In this document: positions 52,118 to 64,000 of the stretch, one piece after another | Layout of the letters: each line of letters begins with the position of its first letter | Numbering within the stretch: the stretch's first letter is position 1 | Source of the DNA: Silene latifolia | Lineage: Eukaryota > Streptophyta > Magnoliopsida > Caryophyllales > Caryophyllaceae | DNA length: 64,000 nt | Direction: 5' to 3' | Assembly: GCF_048544455.1 (NCBI RefSeq) | Contig: NC_133534.1 | Coordinates: forward strand, 91,045,637 to 91,109,636 | Made by a program: the position numbers and the translations under genes | Notes under the pieces: model-generated | Seen by the model: the letters and a program-made list of their open reading frames with translations, nothing else | Told to the model about the DNA's origin: nothing | Databases searched by the model: none

Positions 52118-52612
52118 TAATTTAGAAACCAAAGAGAAGAATATAAAATTGAGGAGCAGTCTGGGGATGAGGGTTATTATGACTCCGACTGTTACATTAG
52201 TTTAGAAATATCTTGTGTTATCTTGTGTTTATTGTTATTAGGTATTATCTTGTGTTTTTTTTTTCAATGTAAGCCTTAGTAGGCTTTAACATTTTGAAAG
52301 CCTTAAATGGCTTTTGTAAATATTTTTCTAATATTAATGAAATAATATTATGACTATTTGTTTTTTTACTGTCATTAGCATTCAATACATTTTATATATG
52401 CTATATCAAAATGGATAACAATATTTCCTATGTACATTAGCAGTAAAATAAATGTTCCTTTAAAGGCATGATAATGGACATTCGCATGAATACATTATAT
52501 ATGAACCTTTATTTGTACGAAATAAATTACCAATCTTTGTAGAGCATATTAGAATTGGATTAATGCATTATTGATGCAATAATATTCAATATACTTACTT
52601 ACTTAACTACTG
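52118..52612 (+). other. Spacer between the accessory ORF and the FAR1 region
   Basis: AT-rich; no gene seen. Confidence 0.5.
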
Positions 52613-52621
52613 TTGAAGCAC

Positions 52622-53308
52622 ACAATGAGTACAAGTGATGCAACTACGTCTTTCTCAACAAATAACAGCTTTAAAACACCAAGGACAAGAATTGAAACAT
52701 TAAATGCACTCCAGTACATTTCATTCTGTCCAGAGGAAAAGAAACCTAAAGTAGGACAAGTATTTGAAACGCTAGAATCAGCAGAGTTATTCTACAAAGA
52801 ATATTGTACAATCTGTGGGTTTACGCCAAGACTTACAACAACAAAAAGGATTAAAGGCTATGAGTTACCAAACAGTTTTGCTTTAAGGAATGTTGTCTGC
52901 AACAGACAAGGTGTAAAGGAAAGTAGAAAAAAGGAAGAGGACTGATATTGATACTGATACTGCTGAGAATGATGCATAATCTGATGTGACAGACGTAAGC
53001 CGTGTAAGGCCGATTACAAGAATTGACTGTCGTGCATTAGTGCAGTTTAAATACCAAGAAAATGGAACTTATATTGTTACCAGATTCGATGAAGCGCATA
53101 ACCATCCACTTGCTTCGCCTGAATCTACAATATTCTTGAAAGGAAACCGAAAAATGACATAGGTACAGAAGCAATTTGTCACAAAGGTAAAGGTGCTAAA
53201 ACTAGGTGGTGTGAAAGCCTATAGAGGTTGGAACGAGCTGTGTGGAGGTTACGACAACATTGGGGCTACTCAGGTTGATTTCAAAAACTTTGTCAGGGAC
53301 ATAAAAAC
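52622..53308 (+). pseudogene. FAR1-type DNA-binding domain, N-terminal half of MULE transposase
   Basis: The likely start is ATG at 52625 (MSTSDATTSFSTNNS), just inside the longer frame from 52613. The FAR1 domain is seen as VGQVFETLESAELFYKEYC and GFTPRLTTTKRIKG, then, after a frameshift near an A run at about 52927, CRALVQFKYQENGTYIVTRF and DEAHNHPLASPEST. The conserved Cys and His residues of the WRKY-like zinc fold are present (C52810 region, NHPL). Stops occur at about 52977 (TAA) and 53159 (TAG). The frame then continues with WNELCGGYDNIGATQVDFKN to the Athila B insertion at 53308. Confidence 0.82.
53304..53308. repeat. Target-site duplication AAAAC of Athila B (partner 62580-62584)
   Basis: AAAAC flanks both ends. 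The transposase reading frame resumes at the same codon on the far side, confirming the insertion point. Confidence 0.92.
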
Positions 53309-54949
53309 TGATCTGACCATTATTTGCGCACATTTAATCCCCTAATTGAGCCCATTTTGCATACCATTATAACATTCTTTGGCCATTTTATCCGTCAAAA
53401 CCTTCCTATTTGCTTTTCTATCGCATTCTATATGTTTTGTAGGAAAGGAGTTAATAAGATGAAAATTCCCGTCTTTCGTGCATATTCGGAAGCTATCTGA
53501 CGACATTTGATGGATTAGTATGAGGAGGAAGCAAGAACTGAAGACCAAGCCTACAAGAATAAAATGGAAGTGAAGGAAAGGGAAGAATGGAAGAGAAAAC
53601 GAAAACTGAAGTCCAACCCGAGCGGATTCTCTGAAATCCGGCCGTCCACAATGCACGGAACCCGTGCGTCTTCTCCCCAATCCGCCCGTTTTCCTCTTCA
53701 CCAATCCGCCCGGATTCTCCCAAAGACGCTCGGATTCCAGCCCAGCACATTTTCGTCTTCTTCAAAGCTTCAAAGAAAGAAGCCCTTCCTTCAAAGGATA
53801 CCGGCTCCTCCCTGCTCCATTTAAAAAGTGTAATTACTAGTTTAGCCCTTAGTTAACCCTAAATGCATCCACCTAATTTCTACTATAAATACCCCACTTG
53901 TAAATAATCAAAGGGGGGATCTTTTTAGCTAGAAAATCTATCCTTAGACTAGATTAGGAGTAGATTAGAATGGATTACTCTTTAATCTTTCCACAAATTA
54001 CACATTAATCTTTCCATAATTATAGTTCAAGTTTATTATTCAAGTTTATTATTGGGTAATTGAAGATTATTGGGTTATTATTGGGAGATTGACAACCTTC
54101 CATCAATCATCAAGTTCTTCTATTATTCTTTGCATTATTATTTGGATCACCTCAAGTTTGGTGTAATTACTTTACTCTTTAATCTTTATCGTTCATTTCT
54201 TCATTCTATTATCATGTTTATACTTGTTGTGATGATTGACACCATTAATGACATGTTTCCCATGATAATAAGTGAGTAGTTACTTAGCTAGGATTAGTGG
54301 GTAATTAAGGGAAACCAACATGGGATTGATTCATGCTTAATCTAATATGTTCACATGATTAAATTGCTTGCTTGTTGTGATGTCAACTTTATGCACATGT
54401 TATGTTTGATGAAATGCTAAGCCTATGAATCCTTGCATTTTTACCATCTCTTATCTACTCAACTTGACTTGTAAGATATAAACCAACTCGAGTATTGTTA
54501 GACCATGCATAGAAGTTGAATAGGAGGAAAGTAAGTTGACTTGTAGGTGTTGTACAATCTAATCGATTCGGTTCCGGGACCCAACTCTTCCTATGAACCG
54601 TAAGACATAAACCAACTCGGTTCCTCCACAACATTAATTGCTTGCTTGTAATTGTAAACATGTTTGTATGATCAATACCATGAATCCCTTATGACCCCAT
54701 GATATCTTAGCACTTTTTATCATTTGTTTACATCTTTCCTTTTATTGCTTGTTTTACTTTATTGCTTTTATTAGTCTAGAACACAACTACAAACCCAAAC
54801 AAATTGTGACACTAGCATAAATTGAGATAGATAGACTTAGAACCCAAAGCACACCGTCCCATGGATCGACCTCGACTTACCGCTAACTAGTTGTTTGTTG
54901 AGTATTATAAATGTGTTTGATTGGATGAGTGACGACATCAACCGGATCA
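53309..54949 (+). repeat. 5' LTR of Athila B
   Basis: 1641 bp. The AATCCG motif cluster is at about 53617-53740 and the TATA box CTATAAATA at 53883-53891. Apart from its termini and promoter layout it differs from the Athila A LTR in much of its length. Confidence 0.93.
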
Positions 54950-54952
54950 AAA

Positions 54953-54969
54953 TGGCGCCGTTGCCGGGG
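54953..54969 (+). other. Primer-binding site of Athila B
   Basis: TGGCGCCGTTGCCGGGG, three bases after the LTR end, identical to that of Athila A. Confidence 0.9.
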
Positions 54970-55012
54970 ATGGTGCTATGTGATTAAGTTCTTACTTGTT
55001 CGTCTATTTTGA

Positions 55013-56446
55013 TTGTGCTTTAACTTAGAGGAACTTGTTCCTCAAGGTTCGTTTTTACCGTTTTCTTGTAGTTTCCATGTTTTTAGTTGTATCTTTATCT
55101 TGGCTATGATGATGACTCAAGACATGTGTTATGGAGTATGTGGTGGATCTTTTGAGTATGACTATGGGTATGGGGAGTTTGAGGAGCAAGTCAACACAAA
55201 CCTACCTTACTATTTATACAACGAAAATCCTAACCACTACCCCAATTTTCCCCACCAAAATCACCATATCCAATACCCACAACAACCAACCACCCAAAAC
55301 TCACTTTACAACCAATTCCAAATGCCACAATACAACCACTTTCACACTTACCCACAACAAGAAAATGAACCCATGCAAAGAGTGATTCTCCAAATGATGG
55401 GAGATCAACAAAACTTCTTCAAACAAATGCTAGAAGAGAACCAAAGAAGGGATGATGTTCTTCAAGACATTGTTGTCCAAAGAGAATAATTGGAAATTCA
55501 AATTGCCCAATTAAAAAAATCCCAAGCAACCACTCCCCACCGTTCTTTGGACATTGAGCACGAATGCGAATTTGAAGTAGTAACCTTTGATATGGAAAAT
55601 GAGAAACGGGGAGAGCCAATCTCCTTGAGCTCTTGTGACTATGAAAGTGTGATATTTGATGATGAAGACATGAGGTTGAATAAACCAAATACTCTTAACC
55701 TTTGTGAGTATAAGGGTGTGTCCTTTGAAGTGAATGTTGGGTTGTTGGAGAAAAAGTTGCATGAAGCCTAAATCTATGATTCATATGAAGATAGCAACAA
55801 TGATGATGAACCTAACGGATGGACTCATAATATCACCTTGCTTGAGGAGCCTATCCTTGATACATTTGGGATACCCTATCATGAAGAAGAGCGTCCTTCC
55901 TTTATCCTTCATGAAGATCACTTGACACCTATCATGGAGCCAATGATCATTGAAGAGGATATGATAGACCTTCTTCAAAAGGCCAAAGTTTCTTACAAGA
56001 GCTACTTGGTGAAAAAGCTCAAAGAGAAAATTGCTCGTGAGGCTACTTGTGAAGATTTGGCACCCAGAATCTAAACTCCTAAGGTATCCGATCATCAATG
56101 TTATGAAAAATCTCCCTCTACCTTGGAAGGATTGAAAAATCAAAATGTTATCATCATCACCGAAATTGAAGAAGAAGTTGGTAAGTGGAAGTCTTCGGAT
56201 GAAAATGAACCACACTTCATGCTTAGTATTGACAAGAATCATGAGCTTATTTATTTGAAACATCGGGAAAGCTCTAATGCTAAGGACAAACCAAGGAGAA
56301 GAACATTCTACAAGCTTCCTTGGCCAAATTTCATATTCAAATCGAGCAACCCATACTTGTGCTTATTTGGAGCTTGTTCACAAGCTTTTGATCTTTTATT
56401 AAGAGCCTTGAGCTCTATGGATAAGAATTTTTACAAATTGAACTAG
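55013..56446 (+). pseudogene. Unrecognised first ORF of Athila B, three nonsense codons
   Basis: A single frame of 478 codons broken by TAA at 55487, 55769 and 56072 with no frameshift. A plausible start is MMMTQDMCYGVCGG at about 55106. The N-terminal part is Tyr/Asn/Gln/His-rich (YPNFPHQNHHIQYPQQ), then a coiled-coil-like MMGDQQNFFKQMLEENQ stretch. This resembles in style the tail of Athila Gag behind the zinc knuckle. The remaining two thirds are acidic (EEDMIDLLQKAKVSYKSY, KLKEKIAREATCEDL) and end in a PWPNFIF, then DLLLRALSSMDKNF segment. No protease or RT motif is seen. Function unknown. Confidence 0.6.
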
Positions 56447-56679
56447 TTTGGTGGAGTCCTACCTCAAACCACCATTTGTAAGATATTTCTTTGACCCTTT
56501 ACTTTGTACAATATTGTACATTATTGCATTTGCATTTAATTTCTTGCATGAGAGAGGAGAGAGAGAGAGTCACCTTACATGTTTCATGAGCAAATTTCAG
56601 AAAAAGATAAGAAAAAAGAGAAAATCGGTGAAAAGGGTGTGTTATTTCACGAAAAAGAAAGAAAAAGAAAGAAAGGAGC

Positions 56680-57100
56680 AGAAGACGCCCGGATCGAGAG
56701 GAAGACGCACGACCAGGGCCCACGGCGAAGAAATGATTAAAGCTGTAGAGAAAGACGTGCGGATTCGAGCAAAACCGCCCGTCCAAGACAATACGTCCGT
56801 TTTCTTCACGGGACGCCCGTCCCGTGTGTCTCCCAGGAACGAAATTTTGTGCTGCACCTGAATACGGGCGGATATTGCGCAAGACGCCCGTCCCGATCAA
56901 GCCGCACGTCCCAGAGGCAAGACGCCCGTCTTTCCCCACCTATCAGTCAAGGAAAATTGCTGTGTTAGAATTCGTGCGGATTCAAGCAAAGACGCCCGTC
57001 TTCTTCTTCCACAATCCGCCCGTCCCGATGGAAATCCGCTCGGATTGCCCTGTTCTTTCGGATAAAACGGATTTCACCCATCCTTATCCGTTCGGATTCC
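56680..57100 (+). promoter_or_regulatory. Internal CpG-rich motif cluster of Athila B, with TATA-like box
   Basis: More than ten units of the GACGCCCGTC, AATCCGCCCGTCC and AATCCGCTCGGATT type, followed at once by TATATAATTA (57111-57120), and the ORF-1 ATG at 57228. The order is the same as in the LTR and in Athila A. Confidence 0.55.
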
Positions 57101-57227
57101 CTCTTTCTTCTATATAATTACCCCCTTTTCTCCCTCATTTCCTCACCTTATCAAACCCTAAAACACTCATCTCAATCCTCAAAATCGCCCTCCCATCCTC
57201 AAAAACACTCCCATCACCCACACCAAA

Positions 57228-58802
57228 ATGGCACCATTGATGAACACCAAGGGAAAGGCTAAGAAATTGGTTGAATCAATCGGGAAGAAGCGCAAGGGAT
57301 CAACCTCTTCAATGCCGCGAGAGATAGTGCTACCAAGGAGCTCCCAACCCTTAATGAGGGGAGGAATTGAACAACTCGACAACTTTCAAGAGGTGCTCTT
57401 TGATTCCGATGACCACCGCGCAAACTTTGTCAAGCTACTAGGTAAGAAGTACGAACCCACTCAATTTGTAGATACTAGGGTGTTGGAAATCCTTAAGATA
57501 AGGTACCCTACCGAGATGTTCTTTAATGGCCTTGGCATTGGGAAACTCTTCCATGCCCATGAAGAGACTTACCTTAGTCTCACCCTTGAATTCTTGAGTA
57601 GCCTTCGCATTGTGACAAATACCCGCACCAATGTGGGCATGGAGTTTAGGTTATGCAACCTAGACCATTGTCCTTCGCTTGAGGAATTCGCCTATGTTTT
57701 CGGTCTTGAAGTACCCACCAACTATACCGAAAAGCCCGATAATTTTGGTGTGGACCTTCTTTGGAAGGCTATCTCCATGAGGAATTTTATCCACCCAAAG
57801 CATTGCTACACCTTCGCCATCCAACATCCGGTGATTCGATTCACCGAGCGCTTTGTGGCCGGTACCATCAATGGGAGGTACGAACAAGATAGGTGTACTC
57901 TCATCGACTTGACTTTTCTTGAGTCCTATTTGAATGTTCGAGCGGTGAGGCATTATAACTTCAATACGCCACTTGAGATACTTACTAGGTTCAATGATTT
58001 TGTTCAAGGAATCACCCAACTCAAGACCTTCGTAATGGGAGGTCTAATTACCATTTTGGCCCACCACCTTTGTCCCGGGTTCAATGCCCGAGGAACCTAT
58101 ATTCCTCTTGAGGGGAGGACTTTGATTGATGAACACACCATCTTCCACAGTCACCGATGGTGTAACTACACTCGAGATGGGAGTGTAGAGTGGCACACCA
58201 AAGGATGCACTTCGATGATCCTTGAAGGTTGGAAGATACCGGGCATTGACCCAATATTGAGCCCATACTCGCCTCCACCAAGCTACCTCCTTGATATCCA
58301 AATTCTTGACAATCCCCCTCCAAGGGAAGAGCCGCACCGCCAAATACCTCGTGAAGCACCGGGAAGGCCTATTCGCCCACCTTCCTACGTACCTATCCCG
58401 CCATACCCTACTCCATATACCGAATTTAGGCCGGCAATCCCCAATAACCCGGGTATTAATGATTTGATGGCACTCATGAATAGAGTGGACCTAGGGGTAC
58501 ATGAAGGGAAGGAAGACAACTACTTGGCCCTCTACCCCCAATACTATAACATGGCTCAACAAGGGTATATTGACCCTAATGGTCCTAAGCCCTCTTGGGC
58601 ATAACCAGAGTTCTTGTTCCCAAATCAAGGGTATGACCAAGCTTGGGGGCGAGGCGACGAAGGGCATTCTAGCCAAGGTGGAGGGTACTCGAGTCAAGGG
58701 AGAGAATTTGACCAAGGAGGGTATTGGGGTCAAGCAAGCGGGTATGACCAAGCCGGGAGCTCTCATCGTTATGGCTATGATCAAGATGAGGATGACGAGT
58801 GA
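57228..58802 (+). pseudogene. ATHILA ORF-1-like protein, Athila B
   Basis: Starts MAPLMNTKGKAKKLVESIGK. 458 codons run open to TAA at 58602-58604, and the same frame goes on for 66 codons to TGA at 58800, so there is a single nonsense break. Core blocks shared with Athila A: LTLEFLSSLRI, LEEFAYVFGLEV, NFIHPKHCYTFAIQHPVI, FLESYLNVR and GGLITILAHHL. The middle is Pro-rich (PPREEPHRQIPREAPGRP). The C-terminal tail has repeated Gly-Tyr-Asp-Gln motifs and ends in DEDDE, as the Athila A copy also ends acidic. A truncated product without the tail could still be made. Role unknown, as for Athila A. Confidence 0.82.
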
Positions 58803-60938
58803 AAGAGGCCTACCTCACAACCTCCATTTGTATGATACCCATCTTTCCCTCTCTCTTTTGCATGCATTTGTATTATATTCCATACTGCATTTGCATAAGT
58901 AGTCCATATAGTATAAATTACATTGTAATATAATTCATATGGTATAGTTACATATAGATTAGAAATCATGCATAGTTACTAATGGCAAAACCTATTCATT
59001 TCTACACTAGAAATAGTGTTTAAATCGGTTTGGGGAGGTTTGATCATAGGTGACTTAAGCATTTATCATGCATCATATAATATAGTTTAGATTGCATTCA
59101 TTTGTTATATATATGTCATATAGAATTGCATTTAGTTAGAGTATACATTCATTCATATCATATCATTGCATTTGTACTTCAATTTCAATAAAATCAAAAA
59201 TGCAAAAACATGAATTTCCTTTTTATTCCTCCTCCTACATGTACATTGAGGACAATGTCCAAAATAAAGTGGGGGATGGGAATTTATATTCCAAAATGCA
59301 TAAAAATTGAAAAATTTCGAAAAAATCCCAAAAATATGTCTTTTAAGTTCATAAAAACAAAAACCATAAAAATTTGAAAAATTGAAAAATCCAAAAACAA
59401 GTTCATTTCCTTTATAGCGTAGTCTTGTATATATTGTTGTATATATTGTGTTTGTTCTATCCTTGTTCACATTGATTGACTACGCCACATCCGAGACATG
59501 AGGATAATGAAGACCACGTGGTATGATCTTTCCAATCTCCTTTTTCCTCTTTATGTCAATGACTATGTGGCTTTATTTTGATTGATGCGGTATAACAATG
59601 TGAACTTAGGACTTGCATGTAGTTTATATGTCATATTAGTTGATAGAATCACTTGCATTAGGATGTTTATATTAGTTGCATCATGGCATGTAGTTGCATG
59701 TTAGAAATGTTTTGAAAAATGCCTAATTAGGAACTTTGACAAGAGCAACTAAGCCATTACAAATACTTGTTCAAGTTAAGACTTTGCCTACTAGAATGGT
59801 TGTAAAACACCCTAGATAGTGTCATACTAGTATCTTTTGACCCATGACCCAAGGCCTAGTCAAGGGTTTGCATGTGAGTCACCTATCCAACCCCGTGATG
59901 CGATGTGAACTTGGTTAACTTGTCTGGGTGACCTTGATTGACCTTGTGGTAAGGCAACCCAAAAATATTTTCTATCAATAAGCTTGAAGTGCTCATTTAA
60001 AAGAAATTTGTCATGTGGAAGTAATTTAATGCCAAGGAAACCTCAAAAGTTATGAATTGTTGAATGTTGAGAAATTTAAATTGTTTTGATGGAGGCGTAC
60101 CACTTCGATGTGCTTTGGTGCGGGATCCATTGAATTGGGCCCCCACACGGTTGTGAATTCGGCCGCCCAAAGACAGAGTGACTATCTCCCCGAAAAGCTA
60201 TTGTCTAGAGGTTAACCGGTTGCCTAATAAGCGATTGGCGAAAGCAAAGGACACTAGCCCGGAAGGGACAAACCCCATCTAAAATTTTTGAAATGTGAAA
60301 GTTGAAATGAGGTCAATTTTGAATACTAGTCATATCCACCGTTGTGTATAAAGATTTGAGCATTTCATTCCCAAAAAGCCTTTTTTTTGTCAAGCCACTT
60401 GGTCGAGCTTGGGACGATCCATGACCTTTACTTTTGTAGAGAATTCGAGACTTGTCATTTCATATGCTACTAGCATCATAGGGATCATCATTCCACCACC
60501 ATCCGATCGCTCTTGACGAAAGCATTTGGAAATTGAGGACGAAAGTAATCTAGTTTAACACCATTTGGAGGTGATTTAGTGCCATCCTCTTAGCCTTAGT
60601 AATTTGTTGAACTAGTATTTGTGAAGGATTACATGCTCTTAAATTTGTTCTCTTTTAGTTGCCTCCGCCACTTGATAAGGAAGTGGCTATTCTTTTGTAG
60701 ATGCATCCACTATTTGATTTTGTGTGCTTAATGTTTGGATGTGTCGCCATTTTGGCAAGACCCACCTTGCCTTGCAAGAAGGCATCCTACCTCATGGTTG
60801 TCTTGTTGTGAGTTGAAGGGGCGGAGTGAGACCCGCTAATTGTCTCATATCGGCTATATTATTAGGATAGTTTAAATAAAGGTCTAGTTTTTGTCACCTC
60901 TTTACTCGGGACGGGTAAAGGTTCGGTTTGGGGATATT
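58803..60938 (+). other. 3' noncoding region of Athila B
   Basis: No genes. From about 59410 to the LTR it is nearly identical to Athila A 26580-28132, apart from small gaps (for example A carries an extra TCGAGTAAAAG stretch at about 26702). It ends in the G-rich GGTTTGGGGATATT, the probable PPT. Confidence 0.75.
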
Positions 60939-62579
60939 TGATGTGACCATTATTTGCGCACATTTAATCCCCTAATTGAGCCCATTTTGCATACCATTAT
61001 AACATTCTTTGGCCATTTTATCCGTCAAAACCTTCCTATTTGCTTTTCTATCGCATTCTATATGTTTTGTAGGAAAGGAGTTAATAAGACGAAAATTCCC
61101 GTCTTTCGTGCATATTCGAAAGCTATCTGACGACATTTGATGGATTAGTATGAGGAGGAAGCAAGAACTGAAGACCAAGCCTACAAGACTAAAATGGAAG
61201 TGAAGGAAAGGGAAGAATAGAAGAGAAAACGAAAACTGAAGTCCAACCCGAGCGGATTCTCTTAAATCCGGCCGTCCACAATGCACGGAACCCGTGCGTC
61301 TTCTCCCCGATCCGCCCGTTTTCCTCTTCACCAATCAGCCCGGATTCTCCCAAAGATGCTCGGATTCCAGCCCAGCATATTTTCGTCTTCTTCAAAGCTT
61401 CAAAGAAAGAAGCCCTTCCTTCAAAAGATACCGGCTCCTCCCTGCTCCATTTAAAAAGTGTAATTACTAGTTTAGCCCTTAGTTAACCCTAAATGCATCC
61501 ACCTAATTTCTACTATAAATACCCCACTTGTAAATAATAAAAGGGGGGATCTTTTTAGCTAGAAAATCTATCCTTAGACTAGATTAGGAGTAGATTAGAA
61601 TGGATTACTCTTTAATCTTTCCACAAATTACACATTAATCTTTCCATAATTATTGTTCAAGTTTATTATTCAAGTTTATTATTGGGTAATTGAAGATTAT
61701 TGGGTAATTATTGGGAGATTGCCAACCTTCCATCAATCATCAAGTTCTTCTATTATTCTTTGCATTATTATTTGGATCACCTCAAGTTTGGTGTAATTAC
61801 TTTACTCTTTAATCTTTATCGTTCATTTCTTCATTCTATTATCATGTTTATACTTGTTGTGACGATTGACACCATTAATGACATGTTTCCCATGATAATA
61901 AGTGAGTAGTTACTTAGCTAGGATTAGTGGGTAATTAAGGGAAAACAACATGGGATTGATTCATGCTTAATCTAATATGTTCACATGATTAAATTGCTTG
62001 CTTGTTGTGATGTCAACTTTATGCACATGTTATGTTTGATGAAATGCTAAGCCTATGAATCCTTGCATTTTTACCATCTCTTATCTACTCAACTTGACTT
62101 GTAAGATATAAACCAACTCGAGTCTTGTTAGACCATGCATAGAAGTTTTATAGGAGGAAAGTAAGTCGACTTGTAGGTGTTGTACAATCTAATCGATTCA
62201 GCTTCGGGACTAAACTCTTCCTATGAACCGTAAGACATAAACCAACTCGGTTCCTCCACAACATGAATTGCTTGCTTGTAATTGTAAACATGTTTGTATG
62301 ATCAACACCATGAATCCCTTATGACCCCATGATATCCTAGCACTTTTTATCATTTGTTTACATCTTTCCTTTTATTGCTTGTTTTACTTTATTGCTTTTA
62401 TTAGTCTAGAACACAACTACAAACCCATACAAATTGTGACACTAGCATAAATTGAGATAGATAGACTTAGAACCCAAAGCACACCGTCCCATGGATCGAC
62501 CTCGACTTACCGCTAACTAGTTGTTTGTTGAGTATTATAAATGTGTTTGATTGGATGAGTGACGACATCAACCGGATCA
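60939..62579 (+). repeat. 3' LTR of Athila B
   Basis: 1641 bp, the same length as the 5' copy with few substitutions; motif cluster at about 61247-61370. Confidence 0.93.
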
Positions 62580-64000
62580 AAAACCTACATTGGTAATTTT
62601 GATGTGCAAATGTTTGTTGAAAATCTTATTGGGAGGAAAGACACATGCATTTCATTTTACATTTATTTTATAGTAGATGAAAACAAGTGTCTGGCAGGAG
62701 TGTTTTGGTCAGATCTAATCTGCATAAAGAACTACATACTGTGCGGTGAGGTGTTATCAGCAGATGCTACATATGGAACAAACAAGTACGATATGGTGTT
62801 TGTGCCTTTCACAGGAGTTGATCACCACAAAAGGTGCATAATCTTTGGAGCTGGGTTGATAGGTGATAAAAGTATTGAGTGTTATACATGGATGTTCAAG
62901 ACATTTTTGGAAGCAATGGGCGGGCGCCAGCCGAGAATTATAATTACTGATCAGGACAAATCAATGAAGTCGGTAGTCCCGGAAGTGTTTAAGGAGTCAA
63001 CACATAGACTGTGCATGTGGCACATAATGAAGAAACTAAGAGAAAAAGTCAGTTATCAACTATTTCAAGATGAGGATTTTAAGACCAGGCTGAATAGGTG
63101 TGTTTGCAACAACCAACTTGAGCCTGATGAATTCGAAGAACAATGGGGGAAGATAATGACTGATTATCAACTTGTAGAGCACAAGTGGTTTTCAGATTTG
63201 TACGTTCTCAGGGAACAGTGGATCCCTGCCTATTTTAAAGATGTTTCCATGTCTGGCTTGATGAGGGTTACTTCTAGGTCCGAGAGTGAAAACAGTTTCT
63301 TTGACAGGTTCCTCACACCTCATTTGACCCTTGTTGAGTTTTGGGTGTGCTATGAGAGTGCCTTGGAAGCACAAAGACTCAAGCAGTCCAAGTTGAACAG
63401 TGAGAACAAACACTCTGAAATCCCACGGAAAACAAAGTCAAACCTTGAAGTCCATGCTTCTGAAATGTACTCGCACAACATTTTCAAAGACTTCCAAACA
63501 GAATTGGTTGCAGCTTTGTCTGATTGCCGTTTTAAAGATGTGGAGAAGATTGACGAGACAAAAATATATATTCTAACAGACTTGCAGATGCCAAATAAGA
63601 CATGGAACGTAGCATATTCACCAGATAACATGGAGATTACTTGTTACTGTTTTATGTTTCAGAGAATGGGCTTGTTGTGCAGGCACTGCCTTTGGATTCT
63701 ATAAAACCAAGATTTTCATAAAATACCAGAACAGTACATAATGCAAAGATGGACAAAAGCTGCAATGAGTAAGCCTGTCTTTGATAAAGATGGCAAACTG
63801 ATAGATGTCTCTCAAAAGTTTTCTGACCGGAAAAGTTTGAATACTGAGCTGTGGCAATAGGTTTATTCTTGTGTCAGCGTAGCTGAGTGTGATGATAACG
63901 ACGTGAAGCTTTTGATTGAAAAAATGAGAGATATTAGATTGGATATCATTAGTAACAGAAGTGTTCTAGCAAATAAGAAAGACAAGATGAAAGAAATAGA
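62580..64000 (+). pseudogene. MULE transposase catalytic domain and SWIM finger (C-terminal half)
   Basis: Continues the gene interrupted at 53308; the open frame from 62559 only appears longer because it reads into the LTR. DDE catalytic residues: Asp in LSADATYGTNKYDMVFVPF (about 62757), Asp in IIITDQDKSMKS (about 62940-62970) and Glu in TSRSESENSFFDRF (about 63280), with the conserved CMWHIM between them. The SWIM zinc finger is CYCF, then LLCRHCLWIL (about 63640-63700). In-frame stops: TAA at 63702-63704 and TAG at 63858-63860; the frame otherwise reads on past the window end. It is related to the FAR1/FHY3/FRS protein family. Confidence 0.88.

Larger units (their letters stand above)
53309..62579 (+). 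mobile_element. Athila-type Ty3/gypsy element B, lacking pol
   Basis: The LTRs (53309-54949 and 60939-62579, each 1641 bp, apparently about 98% identical) start TGAT[CG]TGACC and end CCGGATCA; TSD AAAAC. The PBS is TGGCGCCGTTGCCGGGG at 54953-54969. Internal genes: a long ORF with no RT motifs (55013-56446), then an ATHILA ORF-1 homologue. No protease, RT, RNase H or integrase, so it depends on a pol source in trans. Its 3' noncoding region is nearly the same as that of Athila A. Confidence 0.9.
50195..64000 (+). mobile_element. FAR1-type Mutator-like element (left part; continues past window)
   Basis: The left terminus GGGCAAAGTTCCGGTGAGAA abuts (TAA)n. Inside are a possible captured ORF (51657-52117), a FAR1-type DNA-binding domain (52622 onward) and a MULE transposase with SWIM finger (to at least 64000). 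It is interrupted at 53309-62579 by Athila B. The right terminal repeat is outside the window. Stops and a frameshift in the transposase indicate an inactive copy. FAR1/FHY3 transcription factors derive from this class of transposase, so distinguishing element from host gene rests on the terminal sequence and the decay. Confidence 0.72.

Noticed and set aside
62559..62584. ATG at 62559 as the start of the transposase gene
   Set aside because: It falls in the Athila B LTR; the true gene continues from 53308.

Overview
This window looks like heterochromatic, repeat-dense DNA from a plant nuclear genome, most likely a eudicot. The evidence is the set of plant-specific transposon lineages: Tat and Athila Ty3/gypsy elements, SIRE-like and other Ty1/copia elements, a gag-only terminal-repeat element (TR-GAG type), a FAR1-type Mutator-like element (MULE) and a Helitron-like end. 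The DNA is AT-rich and holds long (TAA)n arrays. I see no host protein gene, tRNA, rRNA or CRISPR array. The species cannot be fixed from sequence alone.

Layout. (1) 1-8659 and 30441-31728: a decayed Tat-type Ty3/gypsy element (plus strand) with LTR end, PBS, gag, protease, RT, two RNase H domains and integrase, followed by an antisense, intron-containing accessory gene. (2) 8660-30435: a minus-strand gag-only LTR element inserted into that antisense gene, with target duplication AAACC. One of its LTRs carries a roughly 0.95-kb fold-back insertion. (3) 16975-29888: an Athila-type element (Athila A) inserted in the other LTR of (2), with duplication ATATA. It has RT-RNase H-integrase and an intact ATHILA ORF-1-like gene but no gag or protease. 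(4) 17608-19083: a solo LTR inside the 5' LTR of Athila A, with duplication TTAAC. Regions 1-4 form a four-deep nest with three clean target-site duplications. (5) 31729-41624: a minus-strand, heavily decayed Ty1/copia element with a truncated left LTR, containing a Helitron-like segment at 38093-39552. (6) 41625-45406: the 3' half of a minus-strand SIRE-like copia element (RT/RNase H, extra env-position ORF, PPT, LTR fragment). (7) 45407-50194: an LTR-like fragment with a large (TAA)n array, and a plus-strand non-LTR retrotransposon with a restriction-like-endonuclease type C-terminus lying between two (TAA)n tracts. (8) 50195-64000: the left part of a FAR1/MULE element whose transposase gene is split by (9) 53309-62579, a second Athila-type element (Athila B, duplication AAAAC) that lacks pol but has a different first ORF and its own ATHILA ORF-1 gene.

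How the parts relate. The two Athila-type elements share LTR termini, PBS, ATHILA ORF-1 and about 1.5 kb of 3' noncoding sequence, but carry different first genes. Both carry a CpG-rich cluster of short AATCCG-CCCGTC-like motifs just upstream of a TATA box, twice per element: once in the LTR and once ahead of ATHILA ORF-1. I read this as a candidate duplicated promoter module driving a second transcript. Most genes here are broken by stops and frameshifts; the clearest intact reading frame is ATHILA ORF-1 of Athila A at 24437-26029.
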